A DNA stretch of 64,000 nt from Albula goreensis (taxonomy: Eukaryota; Chordata; Actinopteri; Albuliformes; Albulidae), in contig CM040758.1 of the NCBI GenBank assembly GCA_022829145.1, positions 14,902,628-14,966,627 on the forward strand, in the 5' to 3' direction. This document shows positions 1 through 36,200 of this stretch, one piece after another (the stretch's first letter is position 1; every line of letters starts with the position of its first letter). Made by a program: the position numbers and the translations under genes. The notes below the pieces were generated by a model, which worked only from the letters and a program-made list of their open reading frames with translations, was not told the origin of the DNA and did not search any database.

Positions 1-3000
1 TTAAAGGTACTGGAGGAGGACATTAGTGGCTCCGGAAGTGAGGCCCTGTTTTGACCAGGTCAGCCGTCTTTGATAAAAACAGTAAAAATGTCATGTAGCT
101 TTTCTTTATAGCATATATAGCTGCTAGAAAGAAAACTTATAGGACTTTTGTTCTCCTATTATATTTGTCTAGCAGCCCTAAACTAAGTCAAAATATCCAA
201 AAGCGCTTTAAAGACGTCTCCTTTGATAAATCTCAAATCAGCAGTTTTGGCCTTTGGTAACACAATGAAGCATGTTTAATTGTGCTATCTTCCATTTGAA
301 ATCATTAAGACATTAATTTAAAAAGTAATATGTGGGTGAAATGCAAAACATCAGTAGCTGCAAAACTTTGAAGCACAGCAGTGAATTTTATTATTAGAGT
401 GAATTAGATTTCTTGGAAAAAAGAAGCAGTATAGTTTATATTACGTCACAGTGTTAACTAGTAAAGGTTTAAGCGTGTGCCAAGCTCGTTCCATTCCACA
501 GTATGTAGACCTGTTTTATCATTTATGTCTGATTGTGCAGTGAAATCCTTTCAGATTCTTCCAAAGAAATTAATTTCCCCCTTCTCCTTCAAGTACAAAA
601 ACAACCAGTGAAGGAGTGCTAGGTGGTTCAGCTACAGTTCTCACTGCAACCCCACGGTCTGGCAGCAAATCCTGAATGTGTCAAGTCTAGCGCCCCCTCC
701 AGGCCAACCACAGAAGTGCCCTTGGAGTGATGGGGTAATTCGGCAGGGTCCACTTAATGGCAGAAAATAACATCTTCTGGTCGGTCTGGACACTGCAGTG
801 TGCCTATAGAAGGTGGTGAAGTACTGCAGTCCTTTAGTGCAGTCACTCTGCAGCTGAGCTGCTGAACCCCAGAGCGCACAGAAACAGCAGCAGGCTGCAT
901 GCCTGCTGATCTTACCTCTATGGAGGGTGCTGCAGCAGTGAGCCAAAGTTAAATCCTACGTTTCATTTTTTGCTCTAAAAATTTAGAATAGGATGTGAAA
1001 GGATGTTTTTAGACAATGGGATTTGATTTCATCGTCTGTCCTCATAAAAGAATGGTTTTGTTTTATAAAGCTTGGGAGGGTGCTGGCATCGAAGCCCAGG
1101 CAAATGCTGGTTTGTATGGCATATTCATTGTGCATTCTTGTCTATTTCATTTCACACAGAATGGAGTGTCTCCTCTTCCCCATTAATTTTGATCATGCAG
1201 AACTGTTAATATTGCCAAAGCACAATTGCCACCTTTTAAAAGCTCTCACACTAGAGGGCTGAGAGTATATGTAACCCAGTGTTGTTGGAACATGACTGAT
1301 GAAACATTTGAGTTCATTTCTCCAAATATTAAAAAACCTTGCAGCAATTAAAATGAGATATTTTAGCCTTCTTTCCCACTGCATTAAAAATTGATCCCTT
1401 GAACCATTACATTTTTTCCAAAGCACTTTAATTAAGAATTAATGTCTTTTACCAGAGCAGGAATCAATGGAGGGCATATAAAAAGTCTTTGATCTAATAT
1501 TGCATATTAAGGAGAAAATGCAGATATTTGAAGCCCCAGTGAAATTTGTCATTCAGAGGACGTCTGGAGTCTTTATATGAGTAAAAAGCACTTATTCAGT
1601 GACCAGACTTCAGCCTTTATAATAGGTTGGGACTTGGAAAATGGCTCACAGGCTTTTTGTGGGGTACATCAAAGTTGGGAACAAGGCCACACTTTATCAC
1701 TGGCTGTCACAGCAGTCAGAAGAATATAAAAGCAGCCTTCTCCATAACTGTTTATTTGTCACTTCTCGCCCACCTCCGCAGTGCCTGCTGCTGGGCTGGC
1801 ATGCCTCATGTGTGTGATTTATGGCCTCATTTAATCAGGAGTATGGATGGTGCTGTGATATAGATCTCTCCCTCTGAAATTCCATTTCCCAGCATTCCCT
1901 GCTGCACAGAGCACTTTCACTGAGGGCCCTATTGGATGTTCTCCTCTTCCAGTGTGCGAGCTCTCAGACTGGACCTCACACTTCTAAAAGGCCCATCTCT
2001 GTAAAAGGCTAGGCACCCAGGTCTACCCCAAGTTTTTGAATCTGCTGATTTGATTTGTCGCCCTAGGGTTTGGGTGAAAAGGCTGCGGTTTGCACATGTC
2101 CATGGGAAACATCCCTTGAACTCCAGCCGCTATCCTGTCCTTCACAAACAAGTTCTTTCAATTTTCAACACTGTCATATGTCTTTGGCTATGAAAATGTA
2201 TTATTTGATACAAAATAATCATACTCCATCCATTGTTGGTAATACAATGTCTAGACACTGCCCCACAGCAAAGTAGAATGACCTGTGATTTCAAACCATG
2301 AAAACTTGCTGCAGTTTTGTAAAAATAATTACAGTCATTGATCCTTGTTCTACTGTAATTCCATGATTTCAAACTAAATCTCTCCATGGATGAGAAATTG
2401 TGTTTCACTCACAACTTTTACATTTACCCACAAAAGCAATTTGATTAATGGCCAAATCTGTAATCAGGAGAGACAATGTTTGCTCATGTCTTGCCTGTCT
2501 GTTTTTATTTTTGCGTATATCTATCTTTTCATGTATCTTGTCTGCCTGGTTATTCTGATGTCTTACTGTAACATGTGTCTTGATTGATAGCATGCATTTC
2601 TGTCTATATGATTTATTATTTTGATATGGTCTCTCTCTTCTGAGTCTCTGTCCCTGTTTTGGTCATATAACAAGAATCCTTCACTTTTTCTGTTGTTTCC
2701 ATTGCATTATTCAGCCTTCTGTGCAGTGATGTCTTTGAACAGACTCTTACCATTATGGATTTCCAAAGACCCAAGTAATTTAAACTCTCTAATTAACAGT
2801 AATCATGGTCTGACTGTCATTAATGTAGTATACAAAAGGTAATGAGGGTCAGATAGCAGCAGTGTTTATATGGGAGAGATAGAAGTCACTCACATATTTG
2901 TGTCTGTATTTAATAATAGAAAACATGTGAAACTCCCATAGATTATGGCTACAGAAATCATCTTGTCCAGATGTTTTTGTCCTGACCCAGATCCTATTTA

Positions 3001-3346
3001 AACCCCAATGTTGCCTTGTGGGCCTTACCCAAATATACCACATCTAACAGGGCGGTCAAACACATTGTGGTTTTCCATTAAAAGCCAGGGGAAATTTTGG
3101 GAATAAATATGTTGTTATTTTTATCTGGAAAAAGTCAGTGCATTTCCATATTCATGCATTAAAAAGAGGAAAGGAGTGGTGGTCCACAGCAATAGGAGCT
3201 GGAGTCAGAGGGGCAACAGCAGAGCTCTACCTGCACTCAGCTACCTACTCATGATACTACAGTCCCACTGGGCTCAGAGCCCCCAGAGAAAGTTGGCTCC
3301 TGCAGAAGCAGAGTAACATAGTTTGCCTTTTCTCATCTATTTGTAG
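1..3346. other. galntl6: galntl6 intron (partial)
   Basis: AT-rich noncoding sequence up to the acceptor of exon A. No exon of the N-terminal part of galntl6 was recognised. One GC-rich motif near 680-700 (agcgccccctccagg) resembles a CTCF core on the minus strand. The stretch 1440-1640 looks less repetitive and could be conserved, but this is only an impression. Confidence 0.6.
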
Positions 3347-27165
<23,819 letters not shown>

Positions 27166-27890
27166 GGTCATTACAGGCAATGCAAGCAGCCAATCACCTT
27201 CCTCCTGGTACTGTCAGGATCCTCAGCGGAGACCCGTTTGGGAACTCATGTTTCCTCTTCGGTCTTGAGGTTCCCATCTCAGGAGTTCCAAAAGGGAACA
27301 AGCCTGATCGGATCAGTTTTTGACAGGCTTGCGCGAGGTGTAGTCGTTGGGGGGATGAACAAAAACGGAAAAAGAAAAACATGATAATCGCGGCCGCAGC
27401 CACCTTGCTGGTCAAGGAAACGCAAACACAAAATGCTCTTTTTCTAGCTCAAGATCGAACTCAGGTCCACCACTGCTGCACATTGGGGAAGACTTGGCTG
27501 TGGAATTGAGAGGGCTGTTGAGAGAGCAATGCTCTCAGCTTTTAAAGGAAAGAGCGTATGATGGAATTGTCAGGGTCACTCTGTAACATCTTGCCTCAAC
27601 CCATGGCCCAGTGTTAGCACTTTTTATAATGGTTATTTTCATTCTGGTTTTACCAATGTGTTTCCTTTTCATTTTTTGGAAAATCTGTGTCAGTATATTT
27701 GAATGGGTATATTGTTTCAGTTTCCTGTGAAAATAAGGTTGTCATGAAGTGTGGTAAATTGGTCCATACATGAAGTAAAATCATTTATAAAACATGGTAT
27801 GGATTTACTCTAGTTTCTCTGGATTTTCTTTTTTGATTTTGTTCATTTTTTAAGAAACAAATTTTAAATTAAACATGACATGTTAAAGAA
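27166..27890 (+). other. galntl6: galntl6 3' UTR (inferred)
   Basis: Sequence after the stop up to a probable cleavage site. ATTAAA at 27868-27873 is followed 25-50 nt later by a strongly GU-rich stretch (27899-27940), the usual layout of a poly(A) site. No AATAAA was seen closer to the stop. The end point is inferred. Confidence 0.55.
27868..27873 (+). terminator. galntl6: candidate poly(A) signal of galntl6
   Basis: ATTAAA, the commonest variant of AATAAA, with a tgtgtgtgtgtg-rich downstream element from about 27905. Position about 700 nt after the stop is reasonable for a 3' UTR. Confidence 0.5.
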
Positions 27891-28113
27891 CTCGAATGGG
27901 TGGTTTTGTGTGTGTGTGTGATTGTGTGAGTGTGTGTATGAGAGAGAGGGGAGAAGAAACACTTTGGGTAATGGGAGTATTTTCCCTACTGAATTTCAGA
28001 AAGATATGGACCCACACATGTGTGAACAATATAAACAGTAATGACTTGTATCTGGAACTCCTCCACTATGTGCACTACAAAAGGGGCAGGTCCTCAGACA
28101 CAATATGATGGTT

Positions 28114-28128
28114 GTGCGCCCTCTGCTG
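28114..28128 (-). promoter_or_regulatory. CTCF-like motif
   Basis: Minus strand reads TCAGCAGAGGGCGCA, close to the CTCF core CCASYAGRKGGCRSY with one mismatch at the first position. Together with the plus-strand motif at 28711 it forms a divergent pair between galntl6 and galnt7. Motif match only; occupancy unknown. Confidence 0.35.
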
Positions 28129-28710
28129 ATACATGATGCACACTGCATTAATGAGACAAATAACGTGGTGTAGGGGAATGCATTGTAGTATGACCAAAAT
28201 GAATTTTGGAATGCAGTGTAGTTAGAGAGCAGTTTCGTACATATTTTGCCACAAGTCTTGTTTTAGTCTGCTTAATATGGTTTTAGGATCAAATATCCAT
28301 TACCTGTTTGTACTCCTTACATTTGCCTTATGAATGACTCCATCAGTCATTTCAGAATACATCTTCCTACTCACATTTTGTCCTCAAAGATAATTATACC
28401 TGCTCTTTTCTTAATCAAAATATAATAATATGCAGAACATTAACCCTCCAAAATAAATCCCTTTGACCACACCGGAATCATAAACAGGACAGGGCAAGAA
28501 GGCTTAGTCCAAAAAAGAGATGAGCAAAATTGAATCCCTGGACAAGATTATAAGCATATATTTGACCTGTTTTAGCCTTTAGGAAGTATGTAACTGTGGC
28601 TTAGAGAAAATCTCTTGGTATGGTTCCAATTACGCTCATATTTCTGGGTTGACCTAATGATGTGGCTGTGTCGGTTTCAGACTATGTTTCCTGTTGTGTG
28701 TTCTATATGA

Positions 28711-28725
28711 CCACTAGGTGGAAGC
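28711..28725 (+). promoter_or_regulatory. CTCF-like motif
   Basis: Plus strand reads CCACTAGGTGGAAGC, close to the CTCF core. Lies 600 nt from an opposite-facing motif. Motif match only. Confidence 0.3.
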
Positions 28726-31700
28726 AGAGTTAAATGGATTATCCTCGGCCTACTTGGCAAACTGTAGAGGATCTCAGCTTGCCACACAGCATTTTTGAGC
28801 TAATTGTTTACAACTGGTGATGGTGTAGAGCAGCCTTTCTCAAACTCCTTTGTGCTAGGGCCCTGTTTGAGTTTACAAGGCACACCCCACCTGCCCCACC
28901 CTACAGACAAATATGAAACCCACACACGTACATTAATGACTGATAGATTTTATACAGATAGATTGATTTTTTTTTTTTAAATAACAATATTATATTTTTA
29001 TAGTTTGTTTTACAACAGCCCTGCATCTCCATTTGTGTAGGCCTAACTCTATTAGGTCAAGAAACCTAGGCCTACATTGACTGGCCTGCAACAACTGATT
29101 GAGGCAAATAAGGTTTCTCTCAGGTGGCCACAACTTGCTAGATGAAGGTCTTTGAGTGAGGTCAGCAAAGATGATTTTTTGTATGTATGTGTTTTGTTGG
29201 GGAGGGGGTGGTTATTAGAACAATAAACTGGAACTTGTCATCTTAAACTTACAAGACTATAAACTTACAAACTGATTCATCTTATTCATAAAAATTTCCA
29301 AAATAAAATAGCCACCTGAAACCAAATTCAGAAATCTGACGTCTTAAAGCAAAGGCGTTCTAATGCAATGGGTGAGCCTGCTCCAAATTACATAGACGGG
29401 CTTTGGAGGGAGTCCGCTGTTTGATAGAAAACCAAGTTTAGCATAGGCCGGGTCATAATTTCGAGTAAATGTTTGATACTTTTTTTCCTCTGTCTCCTCA
29501 TTTGTATCAGTAGTTTTGGTGGATGTTTCTAAAGAATGAATCCAGACTTGATTAGAACAAGTCTTGACAGACAAAGATGACAGACAGCTCAGACTAGCTG
29601 GCTGACAGGTAACAGTCAGGATGTCAGGAGAAGATGCGACTGAGAGACTGGTTGGAGTAAGAGTGAGAGAGCGTGTAAGATGTTGGCTTGGAGAACATTC
29701 TACAAGTAAAATTCTAGAATCTTATAAACAATGTGAGCAGTTCAGTCAAGGGGGGCAGCAACCTGGTGACAGAAAAGCGGCAGAGACAGTTTGGATTTCT
29801 GTTGGCCAAACATAAATGGCGCTGGTCCAGAATCCAGATGGTTTGAGTAACACAGGTGTAGATGAAATGGACAACTATTGCAACTACTATGTGTTTGTTC
29901 ATTGTTTCATAAATCCATGCTTCAATAACATTTTCCTTATATTTTCCTATACTACATATGTGACATATCACAGACACTCCTTACTTCACTCATCATGAGT
30001 TAGATTTTACATTTTATGACATTGGAAATAATCAATAATGTCATCTCCAACTGTAGCTCTTCACAAGCCGTCAAATAACCTCTTGCATATTGGTGTGAGA
30101 GGGCATTTGTAAAGTAAAAACAGGCAAACAGGATCGTTGCTGCACAGGGCGTGGCTGTGTTAGTCTTGCCACGTGGCATGTGAGACACTGCAGCTGTTTC
30201 AATGCAATGGCTGGAAAAGGAACTCAACAAACCAGCTTATCGTCCCAATCATGTCATGCCTGAGAACATACATTTATGTCACATGTTTTATTGATTGTCA
30301 ACCCAAAAATTCTTAACATTCAGCTGAGTGATTACAACCTAGTCTCTCCTGATAGGTCAAGTGATTATGCCTGTTGAGATTTATAGGTGATGTAATTTCT
30401 TGGCTGAATCCATTACCCTTGTGAGAGACTGTCACACTTATCAGTCGCCCTAAAGATATTAATGTTACAGCAGAATTTAAATATGAATATGCATACTGTC
30501 AATGGTAACTACAGTTATATAGGTGGATAGTTCAACTGAGAGTCAAAGCCAGAGCATTCAGCATTGCTCACAATCCATAATGCATAAGAGATTACAAATT
30601 CTCACTTACTGATCCCTTAGAAAAGGGGAAAACTTAAATTTACCATCCCTATATTTCTTAACACTACTACTCAGTTTAAACAAAAAACATGGACTTCAAG
30701 AGCAGAAAGGCACCTGTGTAATCAGCGCCAAGGGAAAACAGCATGTTAAGAAGTAAATCTCCTCTCAGTGTTGCGGATGAACAAACAAGGGTGAAGCCGG
30801 AGCATAGAGCACACCCTGAAGATCAACAATAAATGGTGAGACTGGCACCATGCAGTGAACAACCCTAATATTCAATATGTAATTTCTCAAAGTGGAAAAG
30901 GAATTACATTTTCCAGTATACTTATTATAAAGTTAAATACAACAGAAAATGTATGATTCATACTTGGTAATAATAAAAATTATTCTGCCTACACTGAAAT
31001 TTGTTTCTTTGGCTACTACTTCTATAAACAGTATTATGTTTTCTTTCTTTATATCATTATTTATATGCTTGCACATTATGTTTCCTGATATCAATTAGTT
31101 CATCCTCATCACAATACTCACTTAAATGGCACAGCAGCTTAACTGTGGAAAGTGAACCCATTGTTTCCTACCTCATATTGTTTCCTACCTACTGTGACAC
31201 TCTGGCATTGTCTTGATTCCCTGAGTAAGTGGGTAAGAACACAATGAACAAATTTGATATATATGTATCACTGATATATTTCAGATGGAAATAGTTTCAA
31301 CTGGCTCAGATATTTCCTTCCAACAACAGAGCTGAAGGCAGTGCAACCAAAGGCAGACAGACAATCAGCCACTCCTGGTGGGAACACAGGGTCCTATTTC
31401 TGGGTAAAATGGTGCTACAGTTATGTCATTCTGCTTACACAGTTGTTTGCATTTTCCTCACTGCCAGACAGGTTTTCTCCCTAATAGGGTACACTGTCCG
31501 TTTGTGACAGGCCATCCTTTTGCATTTGTCTACATTGTGCAACTCTGCCTGCTTCAGCATGTCCGCTGTGCAGAGCTTTCAGAATTACCTGCCAGTGCTC
31601 AGTAGAGCCACCGTACCTTTTGCAGTCAGTGGTGAAGGATCACCAGTTACCTGGCTCCCTCACCAGATTCACAGATTCACATCTCTGAGGGTCATGAGAC

Positions 31701-32759
31701 CAGACATCCATCCTTGCTGTTCTGCTCATATATTACATTTCAGATTGTATGTATTTAGCAGATACTTTTATCCAGTGAGATGCACAAAGTGTACATTGGG
31801 GGAGGGAGACCTCCCACTTGCATGGAAGATTCTTTTATTTTGCATATTGCCCCTTCTCTCTCCTGCCAGAGTTTCCTGTTTCAGGGAACTGGAGAGGAGG
31901 GCTGGCTGGATGTTCCTGCAGAGTAGGCAACAGGCCGTAAGAATGGCCATTTAGCAGCTTTGAGTCTGACAGATGCAGGTCAAATCTCCAGGCAGGGAGA
32001 TGGGTCTTTCTACCACAGATCACACCACTCACCAGTGTCACTGAACACAGAACAAGACCCAGAGTGAGAACACTTATGTCTTTGAAAAAACATATTCTGG
32101 GGCTCCCTGCCCTACATAGTCATCTAAAATACAGGCATGCGAATCACCCACAACTACTTAAATATCTGGGTAGCTTAATTTCCCCAGGCAGATTGCAAAA
32201 GGCAAGATGAAACTTAGTCCACATAACCACATAGCTCTTAGGGCTTCACTGGAAAACCTGAACTGACCCCTAGCCTTGAGAATCCTTGGTGCATAATGAT
32301 TAGTCAAAGACAACAAGCACAAATATAACCAAGGCTGACCTTTGATGCCTGCTATCTAATTCAGAAGCAACTTGGCTCCAGTTATCATTTTAAAAATTAT
32401 ATCTAACTGTCTTTATAAGCTAGCTTGAATGTAAGGACAGTGTTTACTGGTGGAATAAGAATAAGACTCTACAGGCAGCACAATCTTGAAATTATGGTTT
32501 GTAAAATTTACATTTATAATTGAACATGGTCAATTTATTGTATTATTTTTTTCCATTTTTCAAATGAGGTTATAAGTGCCACACCATGTATTGAAAACAC
32601 TATTTAATTTGTCACCACGTTATTTTAACATTATTTAAATTGTTATGAATATACATATGACTGTACATATATGATTGTACGCTTCCCATTTAAAACAGAA
32701 AGTCAAGCATAATTAAAATCAGAAATTAGAGTGAGGGTAAGGATGATCGTTGTTCTCTC

Positions 32760-33110
32760 TTGTGCGGAGATCCTTAGCTAACTTGAACAACTGCAATTAA
32801 TTAAATGCGCCCGAGGCTTCCTGGTTGGGGATATATCCGTCTGAGTACACAGCGGGCGTGCACACTGCGCGGGTGAGATTGTAAAGGAGTTGGCTGTCAG
32901 TAAGCCCGTTTGCATGCATGTGCCGAAACTTTAGCTCGCGCCAGGCGGCGTGACAGGGGCAGTAGCAGAGAGACCGTCCGTGTGCTAAGAGGGATTCGAT
33001 CGGGAGAGAGGCAAGGGATACCGCGTGTGGACGGACACGGGTTTGGACAGGGACACCACGGCTGCTCATTCTGTTCTGTGTAGCCACTTCAACAGCTAGT
33101 TATTTTCAAA
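32760..33110 (+). promoter_or_regulatory. galnt7: galnt7 promoter / 5' UTR region
   Basis: Local rise in CpG content (cgcgcc, gcgcgg, gcgtg, gtccgtgtg) immediately before the start codon, in an otherwise AT-rich region, suggesting a small CpG-type promoter. No TATA box was seen. An in-frame TAG at 33081-33083 precedes the ATG. The transcription start is not visible. Confidence 0.5.
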
Positions 33111-33233
33111 ATGAGACTGAAAGTAGGATTTATTCTCCGTAGTTTGATAGTCATCGGAACCTTTCTAGGTCTTGTCGTGCTTTGGTCTTCCCTTTCACCA
33201 AAACCGAGCGATGATAACCCTTTCGCAAGAGTG
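33111..33233 (+). CDS. galnt7: galnt7 exon 1 (signal anchor)
   Basis: 41 codons from [16 protein letters not shown] to NPFARV, donor gtaggt. The hydrophobic run [19 protein letters not shown] is the type II signal anchor. The open frame runs on into the intron for a further 78 codons, which is not used because exon 2 continues the conserved protein in phase 0. Confidence 0.93.
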
Positions 33234-36200
33234 GTAGGTACACGTATCTCTTGGCTGAATTCTGATTTATTAAACCCTTGTATTGTGTTAACCGGAACAT
33301 TATGTCAGGCTTTAAATGCTAAATGTATTCGACGGTCGGGTTTTCCAGCAGACAGCAAGCTAACGTTAGCTAGCTGGCAAACTGGTTGTCATGGAGATTT
33401 CGCTTTCTTCCATGCTAACCAGGGAGCTAGCCAGCTAGCGTTACCGTTGAAGAGATGGGTTACAATGTAACCATAGCTTTTAAGATAGCTTTTAACCGAG
33501 AGTGAGAGGGATGCGATTTGTGCACAATAAAGGCTAGCTAGTTGATATGGTATGCATTTACCTGCAGGGAGAGCAACAATTTCCTAATGTCCGCTTTGGT
33601 CATCATTGTGCAATGGCTTGAACAGGCACGCCAACCCGGAAGACACCGATTAATTTTCATACCAGTGACTGCTGGCTCCGTGGCCTCTGTATCGCTTATA
33701 TTAAAATAGATAGCCAGCTAGCATAGCCTTTATCAACAGTATGTTCCTCATAGCTTAATAATCGACCAATGATAACTAGCTTGTTTAATTAAGTGACCAT
33801 AGCATTGACTCATCAGACTTGCTGTGCTGCACAGCACAGCTATTGTGAATACCGTACAATACCATAAATCAAACGTAGTGCTTTACAAATGCTACAAATA
33901 ATCACCGCATCGGTCCCACTGTGCCTTATTATAGGTCATTATTGCCAACCAAAATGAGATGTTTTGTGTTGTAAAGGTAGCCTCATACCTCATTCAATGT
34001 GTTTTAGCTGAAGCAAACACTGTCATGAGTGTCTAGAGGGATTAGCACAGCTGCTGATGCAGCAGACTTAGAAAGTACACGTTCATTGACTGCAGTTAAG
34101 CCTCCCATAAGGGCTAGGTAACTCGCTTCAAATACAATAATGTCAGTTATTACAGCTGACTGTTGTTTAAAAAGTTTGAATCAAAGGCATTGAATTAGTT
34201 CGGTTGTCCTGAAAATATACATGTTATTGAATCCTGTATACAAAGTTGCTGGTTATCAGCCAGTACACACCAACAATGTGTATATTTCTAACCAGCTCCA
34301 CTGCACTTATGGTCAGTAAAAAGTATAACTTAACCTCTTAGTTTCCTGAGTATCATGTTTCATATCTGCTAACACCAATGCACATTTAGATTCTTGGAAT
34401 AAAATTGTATCTCTGTTGTCCATTTGGAAGGCAATACATTTTTTTATTAACAAGCAAATGAATATGATCATGTTCAGATGTTAAATGGACATGTTTGTGA
34501 ATGGTTACAATTAATATTTAATTAAAAAAATACTTATATAGCTATGTAATCTGCTGAGGAGGAAGGAATGTAGACTTGTATGTCAAAGTGAAATAGATAA
34601 GATTGTTAATCAGTTTCACTTTTTGCCATGATTTTGTGTAGATATGTCTTTACTGGTAATGGAAAAAATGTCTCTATATGTTTATCTATGTCTTGGTGGA
34701 GGAATTGATAACCACCTTTGTTTTTTCAGGAAGTTAAAGATGCAGGTCTACCCAATGCTAAGAATGACATTGTGGAGCAGTTCAAGCCGGTCGTTCCTTG
34801 GCCTCGTGTTGAAGGCGTGGAGGTAGACCTGGACTCCATCCGTCTCAAGAACGAGGGTAAAGCCAAGAATGGGGTGCAGAACCAGCAGAATATCATGCAG
34901 AAGCAGTATATCACCTTTAAGCCTCACACCAACGTCTACTCAGACCCAGTCCTTAGGCAAGGCACGCTGGGCAACTTTGAGCCCAAAGAACCTGAGCCTC
35001 ACGGCATCCTCAACGGGCCAGGGGAGGGTGCCAAGCCTTTTGTCCTGGGCCCTGAGTACAAGGAAGCCATCCAGGCCAGCATCAAAGAGTTTGGCTTCAA
35101 CATGGTCGCTAGTGACATGATCTCCCTGGACCGCAGCATAAGCGACATCCGGCACGAAGAGTGAGTATCCCCCCTCCCTACAAAAAAGCTGTTGCCTTCA
35201 TAAGAAATTGGCTTGCTTGTTTCTGTGGCGGCTCTCAGGCACTGGCACATAAGCAAAATGAGACATCCTTTTGCAGTGTGAGGGTCTCGTGTGCTCTGGC
35301 CTCATTTGTGTTTAGTGTTTCCTGAGTGACGTGCATTGGGAACAGGCCCAGTGATGCATAGCTGAGTGCTCTCAATGACCTGGTCAGGTACTCAAACCAC
35401 AGCACTCATTTTTATGTCCTTCTTTCTGCCCAATACAAAACAATGACTTGCAGGTAGCTGTAGTTTGGAATGATTTCCCAGTGTATCTCACAGCTACCTG
35501 TTTCAGCCTTTGAATGAAACTGTATGTTCCAAACAGCAGTCCTTACACACATTCTCATACTTTTGCTGATCACTAAACAGGCCTTATTTCTTCAGATGTG
35601 TTCTGTGGTTTGGGGTGTCATAGTTTTGTTGGTATTGGAATGGATGTTTGGGAGCATGGGTTGGGAAGATGGTCTGTGGTTATAAGAAAATGTGGTCAAA
35701 AAAGTAATGTTGCCTGATTCAGTTGTCTGGTATTAGGATCATTTAGTTCTGTGGAAAATCTAACCTGTTTTCCCCTACGATTAATACACATTGACAGCAG
35801 TTGTGCTGCGGTTAAAGATTTATTTACTCAAAAGACCTCCTGCACAGGGAACATTACCATCAACCCTTTTGCAGCTTACATATTCTGACATATTTATGCG
35901 ATTGGTTTTTCCCAGCAGCCGTGGAGGCACACTGTCATGCCTAAGGGTGAAACAGGGGTATGCTTGGAATACAAATCCCTCAATCATGGAGTACACATCA
36001 CACTGAGGCTTAGTGCATGTCAGTATCATTTAGAGTACTGTGAAGAAATGTTAATAATTGTTGAAAAACTATATGGAGCTGGGCTGTGTGTAGGAGTTCT
36101 GATTATGTTAAAAGGAGCTCCCATGTATTTGTCTGAGTCCTCTGGTGACAGGCAGCAGCTAAGATAGTGATCCCCACAAACTGTGGAACCTAAATAAATA

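Larger units (their letters stand above)
27891..32760. other. galntl6-galnt7 intergenic region
   Basis: About 4.9 kb without a recognised gene. It holds two CTCF-like motifs (28114-28128 minus, 28711-28725 plus), a possible hAT-type terminus near 28833 (cagcctttctcaaac), and at 31745-31800 a fragment (atttagcagatacttttatcc) matching a SINE tail common in teleosts. The remaining sequence is AT-rich and unremarkable. Confidence 0.6.

Noticed and set aside
28833-29600. Possible hAT transposon starting with cagcctttctcaaac
   Set aside because: One end resembles a hAT terminus, but I could not find a matching inverted end or a transposase remnant.
31520-31954. 144-codon plus-strand open frame in the intergenic region
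   Set aside because: No domain recognised, it overlaps a SINE-tail fragment, and it shows no splice or promoter context; treated as chance.
33361-33446. gctagct/taacgtta inverted repeat in galnt7 intron 1 as a microRNA hairpin
   Set aside because: Arms are low-complexity palindromic units common in fish DNA, pairing is imperfect, and no known microRNA seed was recognised.
33111-33470. Exon 1 of galnt7 read through as a 119-codon protein
   Set aside because: A gtaggt donor at 33234 and perfect phase-0 continuation in exon 2 show that the tail is intron sequence.
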